A stretch of 64,000 nucleotides of DNA from positions 14,998,501 through 15,062,500 of the forward strand of contig CM049410.1 of the NCBI GenBank assembly GCA_026929865.2. Direction: 5' to 3'. Below the pieces are notes generated by a model. That model was not told the origin of the DNA and did not search any database. It saw only the letters and a program-made list of their open reading frames with translations. The position numbers and the translations under genes were made by a program. The first letter of the stretch is position 1. Every line of letters starts with the position of its first letter. This document shows, one piece after another, positions 42,897 to 59,821 of the stretch. The stretch is from Hyperoplus lanceolatus (taxonomy: Eukaryota > Chordata > Actinopteri > Uranoscopiformes > Ammodytidae).

Positions 42897-45002
42897 CACA
42901 TTCTCGCCGTCAGGACAAACTGTGCAAACACGCCCCGCTCTCAGCCCCAGTACTTGTGTGTCTTCATGTGCACGCATGTGTGCTTACTGCAGCTCGCCAA
43001 ACTGTAAACAAGCAGTATTGTCTAATGTCTGTGTGTGACTCAGTGTGCCTTTTGTGGGTTTGTTTGAGTTTGTATGTGTGTGCGCGCATCTGTGTTTTAG
43101 TATGAGGGAGAGGGAGCCTGAGTGAGACCGAGACAAAGAGAGCATTTCTCTTTTACCCCGGAGCTTGGCTAGATCCCAAATGGAAGGCTTTGGATATGAT
43201 GGGGCGGCTCACTCCGGCCCTCATCACTCAAAGTTGGTTGTATGCCTCTCACATGTGGCCTTCAATCACTTTGCTCTCACTCTTATCAGAGATTCGTCGG
43301 TGTTATGTAGCCTATGTCTCTAATTGTGTGTTCATGCGGCACTTTAAAGTTGTATAAGAATCCGTGTCAAGCCCTTTTTGTAGCCTGGTCCAGGGTGTGA
43401 TGCATGCACACTAAAGTGTTCTACAGGCCTGTGTACTCATCTGAGTGCATATGTGAAATACACGTATGGCTGGTATTCTGCTCTAAGTAAAGGTTTTATG
43501 GTCAACGGAATGCTGCGTGGGCTTATCAATGGAGCCGTTTCATTGCTAGCAGTTACATTGGAGGTTATATGGGGAGTTGTTGTAGCGACAGAGCAGAGGA
43601 CATACAACAATCAATGCCTAATACATGTGATGTCACGACTGGTACTGCAAAGTAGATCACTTCAAAATTATAAGTTCTAAAAGATAAGAGAAGATATGGA
43701 GGGATATGAAGACACTGTCTGCCGATAGCATGTCGAAGAGTACAAAGCTATTTTTCGAGAATCAAGCAGTAACATAGTCTGCACACACATGAGTTCATAT
43801 TCTCAGTAGCTAGGCTCACCTATTTAATCGAATATTTTGTGCCATCCTCAAGACGGGTGCAGGGCAAAGGGGGTATGTTTGCCTTTTGAGTGTTTAGAGA
43901 AGTGAATGGAAACATGCTATGTGGTGTTTGTTTAGGACACACACACACACACACAGAGACACACTTTTGCACATAGAATAACAGCACATGACCCACTTAT
44001 CTAAGGACACCACCAGGATTTTATAGCTTATTGAAGACGGAAAATAAAAAGGCTTTTTACTAGTGAGCCTGCTCCTGCAGCAGTAACAGTGTCTGCGAAA
44101 GGCTTAAGCCACATATAGATTAATGCAATGTAGCTTTATCAACGGAGCCAAAACTTTGTTTCAAATATCAGCCTTCCTGTGAGCCTTCCAAAAGCCTTCA
44201 GTGGGACTGTGAAGAAATATTTGTGGCCTGTGTCAGTTGCCAAAGGGATATCATTCTTATTCAGGGCTACTTTTTTTCGGGGAATAGAGTCATTTCACTG
44301 TGAATAATCTGGCCCGGTAGTAATAAAAAAATAAAATCGACTTTTGTTAGGTTTAATGTATGATTGGTATTACATTGAAAGTCAGCCATTTTAATTGTGT
44401 CCATTTATGTAGAGGTCTTACATTCCTCAGCAGTTTTGTTTTAGGTCTGTCTCTCCCAGAGTCTTCTCTGTCTTTTGACATAGCCTTGTTATATTGCACC
44501 TCCTCCTCCTCCTCTTCACATTGCCTGCTGATATCCTCCTCACACCAAAGAAACAGCACAGGATGAAAAAGTTTTTTGTCATTGTTGTGAAATGGGTCCG
44601 CCCAAAGTAACCATGTGGCCGGGGATGAAGCATGAAATGGCATACACAGGGTAATAGATGAATCCCTATATGAATTCATCTTATGTTAATATATTAATCT
44701 CTCATAGCCAGTGCGAGTTGACCTTACCTAGCTGTTCAGCTGTTGGCTGTTGCATTTGTTGGGGTACAAAAAAGGTTCCCCTCAATGTTACTGTATTAAC
44801 TGAAAGTTTCCTGGCTTTTTTTTGACCAACTTTTTTCTTGGATGGAGATTTGAATGTGCCCCTGTTAAATGACACTATATATGGTTGCTCAAATAAAACA
44901 AGTACACTGTGTAAAACCAACACTTCAATCCAAACCCTGTTGTTGAGTAATGTGTACGACACCACATTTTGACCCAAGGCATAAACGGCCTGATGGCTTA
45001 AG

Positions 45003-45344
45003 TTAAAGGTGCACTATGTAACTTTGGGTGTGTCAGAGAAGGGAAAATATTCTCAGTTATATTTTCATAACTGAATAAACAAACTGTCCTCACAGGAAAA
45101 TTGGATCCCTGGAACACTGTTTGAAGTTATACAGCAACCTTAAAAGTTACTGTTTCACTGTTGTTGTTTAGTGCAACCAGGCCCACAGTTTTATTCTTGA
45201 TCAGGTGCCTCAAAATATTTAGATTTATGGTGATACAATTATTCAATCCTAAGAATTACATGTAGAGTAAATATATTTTGTGAATTTACTGCAGGCTCTG
45301 CAAATGTAAACAAATTGCATCTGAAAATGCTTAGTGCACCTTAA
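45003..45344 (+). mobile_element. MITE with TTAAAGGTGCAC ends, copy 1
   Basis: Left end TTAAAGGTGCACTATGTAAC, right end TTAGTGCACCTTAA. Shares its interior (AAAAGTTACTGTTTCACTGT, then a GGCCCACAG motif) with the copy at 54419-54744, which lies in the opposite orientation. TTAA at the ends may be the target duplication. No coding potential. Confidence 0.75.
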
Positions 45345-45349
45345 GATGA

Positions 45350-45748
<399 letters not shown>

Positions 45749-46113
45749 TAAGCAATTTGTCCTGTGGCTCCGTCCGTGGCAGCCACGACGCATGGAGGAT
45801 TGACACTTCAATTCTTAAAAAGAAGTGTTTACTGAAAGGTGGACAGATGTAACTCTTTTTTACAAAAAATGCATTTGTTGCTCAATATTATGGATGTGCA
45901 GTAATTCCATACTGATTCACATCACCAATGCTGTCTATAAGTGTAATATCTTATTCTTATTTAATTAGTTCATAAATTATGTATTACATATTTTATGAAG
46001 TAAGCAAGATAATGATGCATCAAACAAGGTTTAGTTTTAGTTTTGGTACCAAAACTCAATCAGTATGTTTTGCAAATGTGATTTGTTCCTGCCTTAAACA
46101 AATCATTGTAATA

Positions 46114-47314
<1,201 letters not shown>

Positions 47315-47882
47315 ATAGTTTATGAGAATGTCCTGTGACCCTGTTTTAATGTCAGGGAAGTCCACATGAGGTTATTCACCACAAGTCCACTAGTCTGAAG
47401 GTCAGACCTTAGTTGTCTCATCGCCTGAACATCTTTGGTTTGATGTCAGCAGCAAAACCCAGAGCAAGACACTATATTCAGATATTCTGCCTCTGCTTTT
47501 GAATCATTAAAGTAGCTACCAGGAACTTTTGAAAATATTTCTGAAAAAGTCAACATTTGTATCTTATGATCATGCATTACATGTAACAGCAAACAAGACC
47601 ATAAATGCAAAGAATGCTGACTTATACAGCTTTTCCTTAATGCCTTTGTGATGGGTACGCTCACTCAGGAACGCCAGCTGGAGTTGTAAAAACACTACCG
47701 CTTTTGTCCAAAGGAGCCGCTAGAAATACCGTAAACTGAGAGTTCCTTGTTGCCACTTTAAGCAAGAGTTATAGCGTAAATACCTAAAACTAAAATCTTC
47801 CATTTCAACCAGATCAACCCTACTCTACTACCACTAAAAAAGTTCTAGTTTGACACTTTCCCTATCTGCTTTTCTTTCCTAG

Positions 47883-48152
47883 GCCCATCGAGCCGTGCTG
47901 GCTGCCAGCAGTTCTTATTTCCGGGACCTTTTCAGCAGCAACAATAGTGGAGGTGGCGGCGGCAATGAGACGAGCCCAACGGTAGTGGAGCTCCCGTCAG
48001 CTGTGCAGCCCCAGAGCTTCCAGCAGATTTTGGCTTTCTGCTACACAGGCCGCCTCAGCATGACGGTGGGCGACCAGTTTCTCCTCATGTACACCGCTGG
48101 CTTCCTGCAGATCCAACAGATCATGGAAAAAGGCACAGAATTCTTCCTTAAG
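47883..48152 (+). CDS. nacc1: nacc1 exon 3 (rest of BTB domain)
   Basis: 270 nt, phase 0/0 (acceptor CTTTCCTAG, donor GTAAGG). Reads [17 protein letters not shown] through [19 protein letters not shown] and [20 protein letters not shown] to EKGTEFFLK: the core of the BTB dimerisation domain, nearly identical to mammalian NACC1. A small Gly-rich insertion ([10 protein letters not shown]) sits where human has a short loop. Confidence 0.97.
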
Positions 48153-48960
48153 GTAAGGTTCAACTGGGTTTGTGGAAGTAAAATGATATTTGTGATGATG
48201 GTTGTAGATTGGGGCTGGGCGATATGACCAAAATCTCATAACCCGATATACAGAAGGTAATTTCATTTCCTCATAATTATACATATAGCATATTTTCTGT
48301 AAGTTAGATGAATAAATATGTGATATTAAATGTTCTTACTGATTTATGATTATTTTGTCCTTTTATTTAAAGTATTTGTGAACATTTTCAATCGTGTAAC
48401 AAAATAGAAAATACTAATATAAAAAAGTTTAAAAGAAAGCACTTTTCAACTGTATAAGCAAACCAAAATAAATACAATTGGTATATATGAAACCAAATGA
48501 AACATTTTCCAGTTTCAACTAGAGCAGCAATACAACGCTCACATTTACAATAATGTGAAGATAAAATAAATATAGGCCTAACACGCAAAGCGTCAACCAA
48601 ATGACAAAAAGGAGTTAAAAAATAAACGATATTGCATAAAATTAAACAAAATACTTTTTCTTATTTTTGTTCAGAAGATCTAGTATATCGTCATATCGCA
48701 CAGCCCTATTGTATAAAAGCGAGGGGGGGGGGGGGTCACAGAATCATTTGGTATCAGTAACTGAAAACCATGACTGTTCATACCAAATGTGAATGGAATC
48801 TGGCCATTGCTGATTGTTGAGATGTTTGACTGTTTGGGATGGTGAGACGGACCTCCTTCCGTCTCACCTAGAAACCATTCTAGCAAAAAAACTTTTTTTC
48901 CGTACATCAGTTTTTCTCCTTGTCTGCTGACACCAAGTGGACGTTTACATTTACTTGTAG

Positions 48961-49573
48961 GTGTCCTCCCCGAGCTGTGACTCCCAGGGTCTCCACGCTG
49001 AGGAGGCCCCTCCCTCTGAGCCCCAGAGCCCCGTCACACAGACTGCAGCCCGGCCCGCCTCCTGCGTCACACCCCTCTCCCTGGTATCGCGAGTCAAGAC
49101 GGAGCAGCAGCAGCAGCCGCCTGAGGCCACAGCCGCCCCTCACTCGGTGGTCTGCACCCCCGTGGCCAAGCGCCTGTGGGAGGGAGGCAGCAGTCGAGAC
49201 GGAGGGGGCTCTGGAGGGGGAGGAGGCGGGGCCAGGAAAGCGGCGCGGTATTCCCAGGAGGCATTGCGGGGCAGTGCCATCCAGAGCCCCGCGGCCCTGG
49301 GCCTGGCCATGGGGATGGGCGCCAACGCCACCAGCCTGGCGGGCATGGTGGCGGGCGGTGGCAGCACCACCAACGGGAGCTCGGCAGCAGTAGGTCTGGG
49401 CATGTCGGAGGGAGCCAGCCCCGGCACCCTGAGCACCTACACCAGCGACTCGCCCATCAGCTACCACGACGACGAAGAGGAAGAAGAGGGGGCGGATGAA
49501 TGTGCCGAAGAGCAGTACAGGCAAATCTGCAACATGTACACCATGTACAGCATGCTCAACATGGGAGCTGCAG
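48961..49573 (+). CDS. nacc1: nacc1 exon 4 (linker, low-complexity)
   Basis: 613 nt, phase 0 to phase 1 (acceptor ACTTGTAG, donor GTAATG). Reads [37 protein letters not shown], then Gly/Ala-rich sequence, [20 protein letters not shown] and [18 protein letters not shown], all matching human NACC1 blocks. GC-rich, which gives long open frames on other strands; these are not genes. Confidence 0.96.
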
Positions 49574-51290
49574 GTAATGGACATAAAAGTACGTGCTTGG
49601 GTTTTTTACCTGCTTATAGCTTAAGGCAAAATATCACTTTTGCCTTTTCCTTCTATCATTTCCTATTATTTGCTTGTTTTTTATTTTTAGGGCTGCTTGG
49701 TTAAATGTGAATCGCATTTTTTTAATTTATTTTTTAAAACCCCTGTTAACACAAATCCATAAAATCCTTCTAACTTTGTAATTTGGGGAGATAGTTTCAT
49801 GATAGTAGGCATCTGAAAAGAGTTATGTATATTTATCAATCAGAATTAAAGATATTGGTATTAGAATTTGATGAACTTTGCAGAAATTCAGTTAAGATGA
49901 GGCTGGCTGTGATCTGGTTCTTATTACACGATAAGTATTTTTGAACCAATCACGGCAGTTCTCTGCCGAACGTTCTATAAAACAATTGCTGGCTAGTAGA
50001 CCGGTTGATTAGGCCATGCCCACACAGTCCTGTAAACATTTTTTTAAACTAAGTTTTATAATATGTTATTATTGTAAAATCTTATTAAAAGCTTATGATA
50101 TTTAATATCATATATTGATTTTTTACTATTTTAGACACGGTTCAAAGATTTGCTTACTTCAGGCACATTCGCTCCGAGCCAACAACAGTTAAGAAGCCTT
50201 CAATAGGGAATATGGGGATAAGATTCAAAAACCGACGGGTGTAACGTTCCGTTAATGAGGAATTAGTTGCAGTAATTATTCACGGACACGAGTGAGCATT
50301 ACGCGGTTGGATATAGGCCTACAACCATCTGCTTTGGTGAGTTACTTATATGTATTTAAATTGTATGACAATCATTTTATATTATCTGCTGCTCTTCTTA
50401 TTTTAAATGGTGACTTAGGCTATTTTTTTTTGTTACAACTACAGCCCATGCTTTTTTTCTCCCCATCGCAGACTTACTGGATCGGTTTAAATTGTGGCCA
50501 GTCTATTTAATTACTTTCAGTGAGGAAAATGTGTTTTAAAATTGTGGAAAAAAATCCTTAATATCATATGGCAACTGTGACTGTTTGACATAAGCATTGA
50601 CCGCTTTATTGCGGTCAACCGTTGTTCTGTAGACAGATGCGTTGCGTTCTAAAAATAGAAAAAAGTTTAACGAGGAATCGATTGATGCTTGAGGAATGCA
50701 AGTGATCACATGAGTAGCGAAAACACTCTTGTCCATCCCTAGTAGCTACTATTGCACTAAATGGTAACACCTACGTACGTTATGCAAATATGCAACTTAT
50801 TTGTTGAAATGTTAATAAATGGGAGCTTCCTCAAGCAGCCATCTCTTTCCCGACAATCCCCTCTGTGCACGAACTCTTACATATGGTAATTAAACATTAT
50901 AACACCTGCGGCTTATAGTGCGGAAAATATGGTAAGTGCTGGACTAACCGGTAAAAGTAATCAAAGGTTTTGGTGAGGAACACAAACCTACAGGATCAAA
51001 ATCTTGGGGCTTCAACGAGTGACAAGTTACAAGTAGCAAGTTACATTATGTATTATATATATTGTTCCCGAATAAAGAAGTCAGCATGCAGGGCAATATG
51101 TGCAAGTGAATCAGCATTAACTAGTAATAAGATTGTATGAATCAAGATGGTATATTAATATTTTTAGATTAATTTTGCAGCTATATAATTGAATAGTCAT
51201 CTGGCATATGTTTTGTTTAGCAGACTCTATTTCCTCTGCGTACAGTAGATGCAGTTTTATTTCTAACCTTGCGTCTTTGTGTTTCTCCAG
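49574..51290. other. nacc1 intron 4
   Basis: 1.7 kb, no gene recognised. Confidence 0.6.
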
Positions 51291-51461
51291 CTACTGGCGA
51301 GCGTGTGGAGGCTCTACCAGACCACACAGAGACCCGGGGTCGGATGCGAGGCAGAGACCTTACATGCCTCCCAGCAGAACTCATTGCTCAGATAGGCAAC
51401 CGCTGTCATCCCAAACTGTACGAGGAAGGAGACCCTGCTGAGAAACTAGAGTTAGTCTCAG
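51291..51461 (+). CDS. nacc1: nacc1 exon 5 (BEN domain approach)
   Basis: 171 nt, phase 1/1 (acceptor GTTTCTCCAG, donor GTATGT). Reads [55 protein letters not shown], matching human [20 protein letters not shown]. Confidence 0.96.
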
Positions 51462-51564
51462 GTATGTTTGTATGTATGGGGGTTGAGAGAAGAAGGAAAC
51501 TTTACTAGAGACAGAATTTAATTGATGACGCACAGAATAGTTTTACAGTATGTATCCTGAGGCC

Positions 51565-51925
51565 TTAAAGGTGGCGACCAATGATTCTGGAGAACGCTTG
51601 TTGACAAAATCACTTTTTGTCAAATTCAGTGAATATCTCCTCACGTTCCGCTACCTGGTTGGTATTGTGTGTTTGTGCTAAACAAAACCCAGTGTTAATA
51701 CACAGCCCTAGGATCTTTAAACAGGTATGTAAAAAAAAAAAAAAAGAAGGGGGCCGACCGTAGCTAGCAACATATCAGTTTACAGAGCATAGGCTGTTTA
51801 TTAACACTGGATTTTCTTTCAGCGCACACACAGTAAGTACAGGTAGCAAGTTGTGAGGAGAAATTCACTGATTTTGACAAAATAAAAATTTACAACAAGC
51901 TTGCTCCAGAATCGCTAACTTTTAA
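51565..51925. mobile_element. Palindromic MITE with ~90-bp inverted repeats
   Basis: Left arm from TTAAAGGTGGCGACCAATGA through AATATCTCCTCACG; right arm ends with the complement (GTGAGGAGAAATTCACTGAT to CCAGAATCGCTAACTTTTAA). About 90 bp of inverted repeat on each side, TTAA at both ends, no coding sequence. In nacc1 intron 5. Confidence 0.75.
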
Positions 51926-52658
51926 ATCATTTAGAAGATACAGTTTATATATAATTACAGTATAATCGAAAAGAGAGATGTATTGTAAGCTGTTTCAGGG
52001 GATCTATACAGGACAAGACAAATGGAAATTATACTGTTTGTATGCATATATTTAGACAAAGCTGTCCTCGAATCACCCGGCTTAGCGTTGGTATGCGGAG
52101 CATGCGGCTGTGTTGCACACTTGACTCAGAGTGTGCACATTGTGTTTATGTCAAGGACATCCTGCGACAATGTCTGTTACATTACAGGCTGGGTTACATA
52201 CCTTTCAATGTAATTCATGAGTGTGACTGAGAGAGACGTGAATATAGCAAAGAAAGGGAATGATGTTATCATACGCCCAGCTAGAATTGTAGGGTAATTT
52301 AATGTAAAAATTGTAAAGGGGAAAAACCCAACAAGACAATAATTGTATTGTACTGTGCATAGCATACAAATACGAAAAGGAATACACTTGTACCCGTTAT
52401 GAAACTTGTGGCACAGATTTGACATGGAGCAATACAATCATAAAAGGCATGAAACACTCAAAAAAGCAAACAAAACAAAAGCAAAACTATGAAATATGAC
52501 AATAGCAGAGCGTCCTCACTCCCCACCTACAGCTGAACCGTTTGATATGAATCAGAGTTGCCACCAGACAAACACAACACTATATTCCAGTTATTCAAAG
52601 ATTAAGATCCTGACTATATGAACCACAGAATCTGAATCTAAGTAGGTCAGACATGTTA

Positions 52659-53803
<1,145 letters not shown>

Positions 53804-53972
53804 TAAGTCTGGGTCTATTTCTGAAAGTGTTTCATGTTTAAGTTGGCGAAAGCTGAGTTTTAATATAGAAATTAATGTATTTTTTTTCTTTTCATCTGCC
53901 AGCATTAAAGTGATAAAACAAACTATTTTTGTTCTCGTCTTGAATCTCATTTTCTTCTTTCCATTGTATCAG

Positions 53973-54070
53973 GAATACTTTGGCCAACAGCTGTGGGACA
54001 GGCATCCGCTCGTCCACCAACGACCCGAGCCGCAAGCCCCTGGACAACAGAGTTCTGCATGCGGTCAAAT
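53973..54070 (+). CDS. nacc1: nacc1 exon 7 (BEN domain)
   Basis: 98 nt (acceptor TTGTATCAG, donor GTGAGC). Reads [32 protein letters not shown]; one residue different from human (PSRKPLDN versus PRRKPLDS). Confidence 0.97.
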
Positions 54071-54418
54071 GTGAGCACAAATGTGTTTATTTTTGTCCGT
54101 GGTTATTTTGCCCACAAACATGCAAGGCACTTGGGCAGAGAGATAGAGCGGAATGCATTGGGATTGCATTATATAGTATGTTTGTAATGTATCGAATGAC
54201 CGGCTGTTAAATGTCTCACTTAATTTGACGGTGAAACATGTCAGGCTACTTTTGGATCAAAAGTGCCAATGGGAGATCAATTGCTCATACCGACTCATGG
54301 TTAGCATAAGGTAATGACTAACAGTGACCACTAGATAGCAACATACACTGTCAAACTGAATGTCAAGCCCTAAATTACTATAGTGTTTGTATAAACCCTG
54401 GTGCTCATGTGTCCTACA

Positions 54419-54744
54419 TTAAAGGTACACTATGCAGTTTCAGGGGATGGGGATTTGTTTACATTTACAGAGCCTGCAGTTAGTTAAAACAACACATTTT
54501 CTCTATGGAATTCTTATTATTGAATAACTATAATTTTATAAATAATTATAATCATAATAAATCAAAACAAAATGATATTGAGGAACCCGGAACCAAATGT
54601 AACACTAGAATATGTTTGTAAACAAACCTGTGGGCCCTGGTCCTGTAAACAATAACAGTGAAACAGTAACTTTTCAGCTAGCTTTCAAACTCGAAACAGT
54701 GTACACTCCTAAGACACACCCAAAGTTACATAGTGCACCTTTAA
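54419..54744 (-). mobile_element. MITE with TTAAAGGTGCAC ends, copy 2 (inverted)
   Basis: Ends TTAAAGGTACAC and GTGCACCTTTAA; interior matches copy 1 at 45003-45344 on the opposite strand. 326 bp, noncoding, in nacc1 intron 7. Confidence 0.75.
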
Positions 54745-55367
54745 ACAGAAAGCATGTATAACTCAGTGAAGTTATTATTATTATACATGCACTTTGTAAG
54801 AAGTGAAGTTTTAGGATTAAGTGCTTAATTAATTAGCATCAAACACAACAAATGGTTTTAACACACAACCTAGGCTCTGTTTTATATACTATCTATGGAA
54901 TTATCTCTTTTGCTGCCGTCAGCCTGCTGTCTAGCTGACATTCCTTCCCCGTGTGATCCCCGCTCATGTTGCTCTGTTTGAGTTGTCTGTCCCTAGGCCC
55001 CGGCTGTTTAACATCATAGATAGATGTGTATGTAATCTCGTACCAATGCACACAAACCTTACCTCAAAAGCGAAGCCATTTTATAAAGTATTATTTGTGT
55101 TTCGTTTGTGTTTTTAAACGTATGTACAGTCTAGTTAAAAGTGAAAGTGAACTGTTGGCTATGCGCCCCCCACAATTTTCATTGATACTGCTCCGTTCTG
55201 TCCATTTGGTACGCATCCGCAAGCTTGCAGGATACGTGCAGAAATACGGACGAAATGTACGCAGACTACGGACAGAAGGCTCTGTCCGTATGCGTATCTA
55301 ACGTAGAGCATAAATGAGCCTTTATTGTCCACGGCACAAGGTGCAATTTTTTTTTTCTTTTTTCTAG

Positions 55368-55678
55368 TTTACTGTCAGAACTTTGCCACCAGCTTCAAGG
55401 AGAGCGAGATGAATGCCATCGCCGCCGACATGTGCACCAACGCCCGCCGCGTGGTGCGCAAGAGCTGGATCCCAAAGCTGAAGCTACTGATGGCCGAGAG
55501 CGACGCCTACACCGCCTTCCTGCCCGACGGCGTCAAGATGGAGGACGAGGGGCTGGGGGCGGAGCCGGCCTTTGACCCTGTCTCCCTGGAAGCCGCCAGC
55601 GGCGCAGGCATGGAGTCAGGCGGCTCCTCAGGTGAATCACTACCGGGTGTGGGCGGGGACGGAGGACCGTTATTTTGA
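55368..55678 (+). CDS. nacc1: nacc1 exon 8 (BEN end, C-terminus)
   Basis: After TTTTTTCTAG. Joined in phase reads FYCQNFATSFKESEMNAIAA, DMCTNARRVVRKSWIPKLKL, finishing the BEN domain, then a diverged acidic and Gly-rich C-terminus (GGSSGESLPGVGGDGGPLF) and stop at 55676-55678. Confidence 0.96.
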
Positions 55679-58184
55679 AAAGAAAAGAAAACAAAAACAA
55701 TAGTGCCCTGGTTGAAAAATTTGGAGACACGCCTACCAGTATCCTTTCCCACTCCCCCAAGTTCTGCTTGCCTCCTCCTCACTCTTTGGCCCACGCTGAT
55801 CTCTCACATCTGACTGTCTATATTACACTGCTAAAAGGGGTCAACAACAGTTGTTGTTACCCTGATGTAACAAGGACATGAAAACTTTTTTATTTTTTGC
55901 TTTATGACTGACTGAACAATGGAGTTGGTGGAGGAAAGGGACATGAGAGTAAGAGTTAAGTTTAAGTTTTCTCTTAACTGCCCCTCTGCCTCTCCCTTTT
56001 GTCTTTTTAAGGTGTGTACACGCATATACACTGTTGCATAATAAATACATTCCCTGAAATGCAGGTGGTGGTGGTGGCGAGCTGAAAGGGGAAAATAAAA
56101 TGGCTGGATGGATGGACAGGCTAGGAGTAGAGGTGGCGAGTAGAATGAATGTAACAGTACGCGTCGGTGGCATTTCACTCTATGCAAGCCAGACGACTTG
56201 TGTCCCAGCTTCAGAAAAAATTAACTAAATTTGAAAATAGATCCTATGATATATAAATTAATTAACACTACCTGTTTTCCCCTCCCTTTGCACCTGCCAC
56301 TCATCACCCTGCAAGCATTTCTTTCCACACCGCGCATCACCCCTCTTGAGATTAGAGAATCTCACCCGAGTGTTTCACTGTGCAGTGTCTTATAGAACTA
56401 TATCATACTTATGTTTTCTACATTTTTTCTCTGTCTACAAACTGAAAAGTGTTCCAGAGAGAAGGAGAGAGCTTTTTACTGATATGATTGTAAAAGAAAA
56501 TGTAAGGGCAACAGGTCAAAGATGGTCATATTTTTAGAGGACAAATTATATTTATACTAGTACCCATGCCTTGAATGGTGTGAGCGAAGAGAATGAAGGG
56601 ATTGTTTTAAAATCTCGATCTTCATGTTTTATTGAAAGAGGTCTTGTCAAATAAGGAAAAGTGCTATTTTTGCAAAGAAAATGATTAAAATAAAGTAGTC
56701 TCATCATAGGACCCTTAGTCATTTATTTTTTATCATTATTTGACAGTGAAGAGAGATGGAATGAGCAGTTGAACTGCTAGATTTTGAAGCATTTCATCGT
56801 CCGTTCAGTAGCTTAAAAAGAATAATGAGACTGATTCAGCTGGGTTGACTGTTGTCTATGATAAACATTTCTGGTTGGGTTGTGAACTTGCAACGTCTGC
56901 CTCCTTCCATACAGCAGTGGCCCACAATTTCTTGAAAATGACTTGTTGAAATATACAGGTTGTATTGGTTAGACAACTCATTCTTTTTATTCTTTGCACT
57001 GAAATAATTGAAAGGAAGAAAAAAAACTCCAGACATGTTTGTGCAAATGCAAAAGTCAAAGGGAAATCATTATGGAAAGTTGGAAAAAATGCCTTTTTTA
57101 ATTGAAATCAATGAGCAGAAGCCTAGTAGAAACAGTGGTGACATGAGGAGGCACTATATTGCTTGAAGAAAAAAAGATGTTATGGTACTACTATCCGTGT
57201 GTATGTGTGCTTGTGAAACAGTTACTGGGTAAAGAAGGAGAGTCTCTATTGTGTGGCTGTGACTGTTGGTAAGTAGTATATTCATGTATCTTAATGCACC
57301 ACCTCTTTAATTTTGCACCTTCCATGAGAGGTAGAGTGGAGGTTCCTGCACCTTAATGAGAAGAACCAGTGGTTCATGCACCTTTTTTGAGAAATGTTGT
57401 GTAGCAACTGAACCCCCCCCACCCCCCCATGTCTGCCTTTTAGTTTGTTGTGTAGAATTGGCACAACCCCCCGACTGTAAATAATCAAAAAGACTGTTGA
57501 GTTGACTCCCAAGTGTTCTTCCTTTCGTTTTGCTGGATGCATCTGATTTTGAAAAACGTCGACAACTGATCTTTTTTTTTTTATGTGAAAGTTTGTGTTT
57601 GCTAGAAGCTTTTTGAAAGCATGTTGACCTATACATATATATACTGTAGATCACAGGTCAGTACCAGGGATTCAATATCCCTGTTGCAGGTGGATATAAG
57701 TGAAAGTGGTCTGGGTGCCATTTCTAAAAAAAAAAAAAAAAAAATTGTTCTATTTTTCTGAAGACAGGTACAGTGTAACAACCAGGAAGGAATGGATGAT
57801 TCTTATTCATGACAGTTAAGTCAATCTTATTGAAGAAGAAGAAAATAGCTAGAGGCACAATAGCTACAGCTAAACCTATTTTAATTATAGATTTCATGAT
57901 TAAAGATTACAGTATAAGGATGAGTTTACTTAAATGGTTTGGCCTGAGGGATATATGGACAGAACAATAAATGCAGTACCTTGTAAGTATTCCGTTAAGG
58001 GTAATAACAACAAAACCTCAGTACGCTTTGCATTTGTCTGTAGATGCCACATGAGCACCACCCCCCTCCCCACCCACACTTACAGTACCTCTCTCCAGTA
58101 TCTTTTGAAGACTGTTGTGCTTCCTGTGCCTCACGCAGCTGGTGTCATGTTTCCCCAAGTCTCCACAAGTGTATTCATGTGTTT

Positions 58185-58185
<1 letters not shown>

Positions 58186-58212
<27 letters not shown>
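58186..58212. repeat. (GA)n microsatellite
   Basis: About 27 nt of uninterrupted GA, followed by GACAGACAG. Confidence 0.95.
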
Positions 58213-58221
<9 letters not shown>

Positions 58222-59815
58222 GCAGTGGCTTTATGTGGTTAAACCTGAATACAAAATTGAATGTCATGTTCAAGTTGCCTAGTGACTATTTACTGAGCCA
58301 ATTTCACAAAAGTTAAAATTACGCCTATGTCCTGTTTTCGCTGCAACATTTTCAAATTATGACAGTCATTAAAAGTTAGACTTTGCCAGGTGTTTTCAAC
58401 CGCATCCCTTGAAAGGCATGTTGTGATATCACATGATGTTACTCATAAAACCTCAAAGGTTTTTCAAAATAAAATTCACCATAATATCAAATTCTTAGGT
58501 AAATATTATTTTTCCACTGTTTAATGACCATGATCAATTGGTGTCCATTCAACACGATCTTTGGGTTTTTGGAGGGAGATTTTGGGACATTCAATCTAGC
58601 AATGAAATTTAATTGTATGTCATTTAGCATTATGTCAAGGACACCTGTCAATGTGCCTACCTAAATAAATAAAACCAGGAACAATATATAGCCACATTTC
58701 TGTTCAAATGTCTGAATTTAGGATTGTTGTAGCAGGACTGTTATTGATTGTGTTCTTCACATAGGTATTAGTCTAATTACCGTTGAAAAAACTGTGAGTT
58801 TCCCAAGAAACCCCCCCAAAAAACTTTAAACACTATCAAGAAACTGAGGAGTGAAACAGTATGGGCTTAAATTAGTTGTCCTACTGTAACAATGTTACAC
58901 AGTGACCCTACAGCATGGTTTGTACTCCATTGTGAGTCACACTTACCAGAGCTGAAATAGGAGTCATCATTGGTCTGCTTTGACAAAACAGCTGCCTTTT
59001 GTCCCAAATACAGAAATGTCCAACGTGCAACATTGACACAGTCCTAATGAGCATAGCTTACCAACCCTGGTTAAGGGTGTATCTTGCGGTTTGTAAAGTC
59101 AAAATAACTGTGGCAAGGGGGTTTTACCCATCAGCTTTCAGGTCAAACTCTCATAAATGTTAAGCTCTCTGGTGTCCAAAAAGTCCCTCACTCACAACCT
59201 ACTTGCACATTGTTTCATCTGAGTGTGGTGGTTGTGTTTGTGTATTTGTGTGCTATTGAGAATAAAGTGCATTCTCGCGCTTTTTGACCCCCCCGTATGT
59301 TCTGAACAAAATTCTAATGTCTGTACCTTTCCACATACGTGTTTACACTTCACAAAAACATGTCAACCTACACACTTGAATGGAGGGAAGGTGTGGCACA
59401 GCATGGGGAACCTTTTGTCACTAAACAGTACTTATATAAATATGATTATACACATGTACAGATCAATACTGTATATTATATATAGACGCACACATAGAGG
59501 TCAGGTTGACTATTGTGCACTCGCAGCATGAGGTATATATTTACCCAGAAAACAGCGCTTCTTCACAACCCGTGCAGTAATTGGTCTACCCATGTCTTTG
59601 CCCCTGCTCCTTGCCCTCTGTATCCCTGTAGTGCCAGTGGACACCCTGTACTGCTCATCCTATTCTTTCTGTGTTCCAAGTGCCAATAACTTTGTGAAAG
59701 CCCTGTAACTGTGACCCAACATTATAAAAAAAGGTAATTGCACATTAACAACTGTAAAATAAATAAATACAAATCATAGAGAAAATGTAAACATGGATTA
59801 CATAATGAATATCTT

Positions 59816-59821
59816 AATAAA
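59816..59821 (+). terminator. nacc1: Candidate distal polyadenylation signal of nacc1
   Basis: AATAAA in TTAATAAAAGATTTG, shortly after another at 59758-59763. Confidence 0.45.

Noticed and set aside
48907-49584. Long open frame on the minus strand opposite nacc1 exon 4
   Set aside because: Product of GC-rich, repetitive codons of the sense exon; no splice or homology support.
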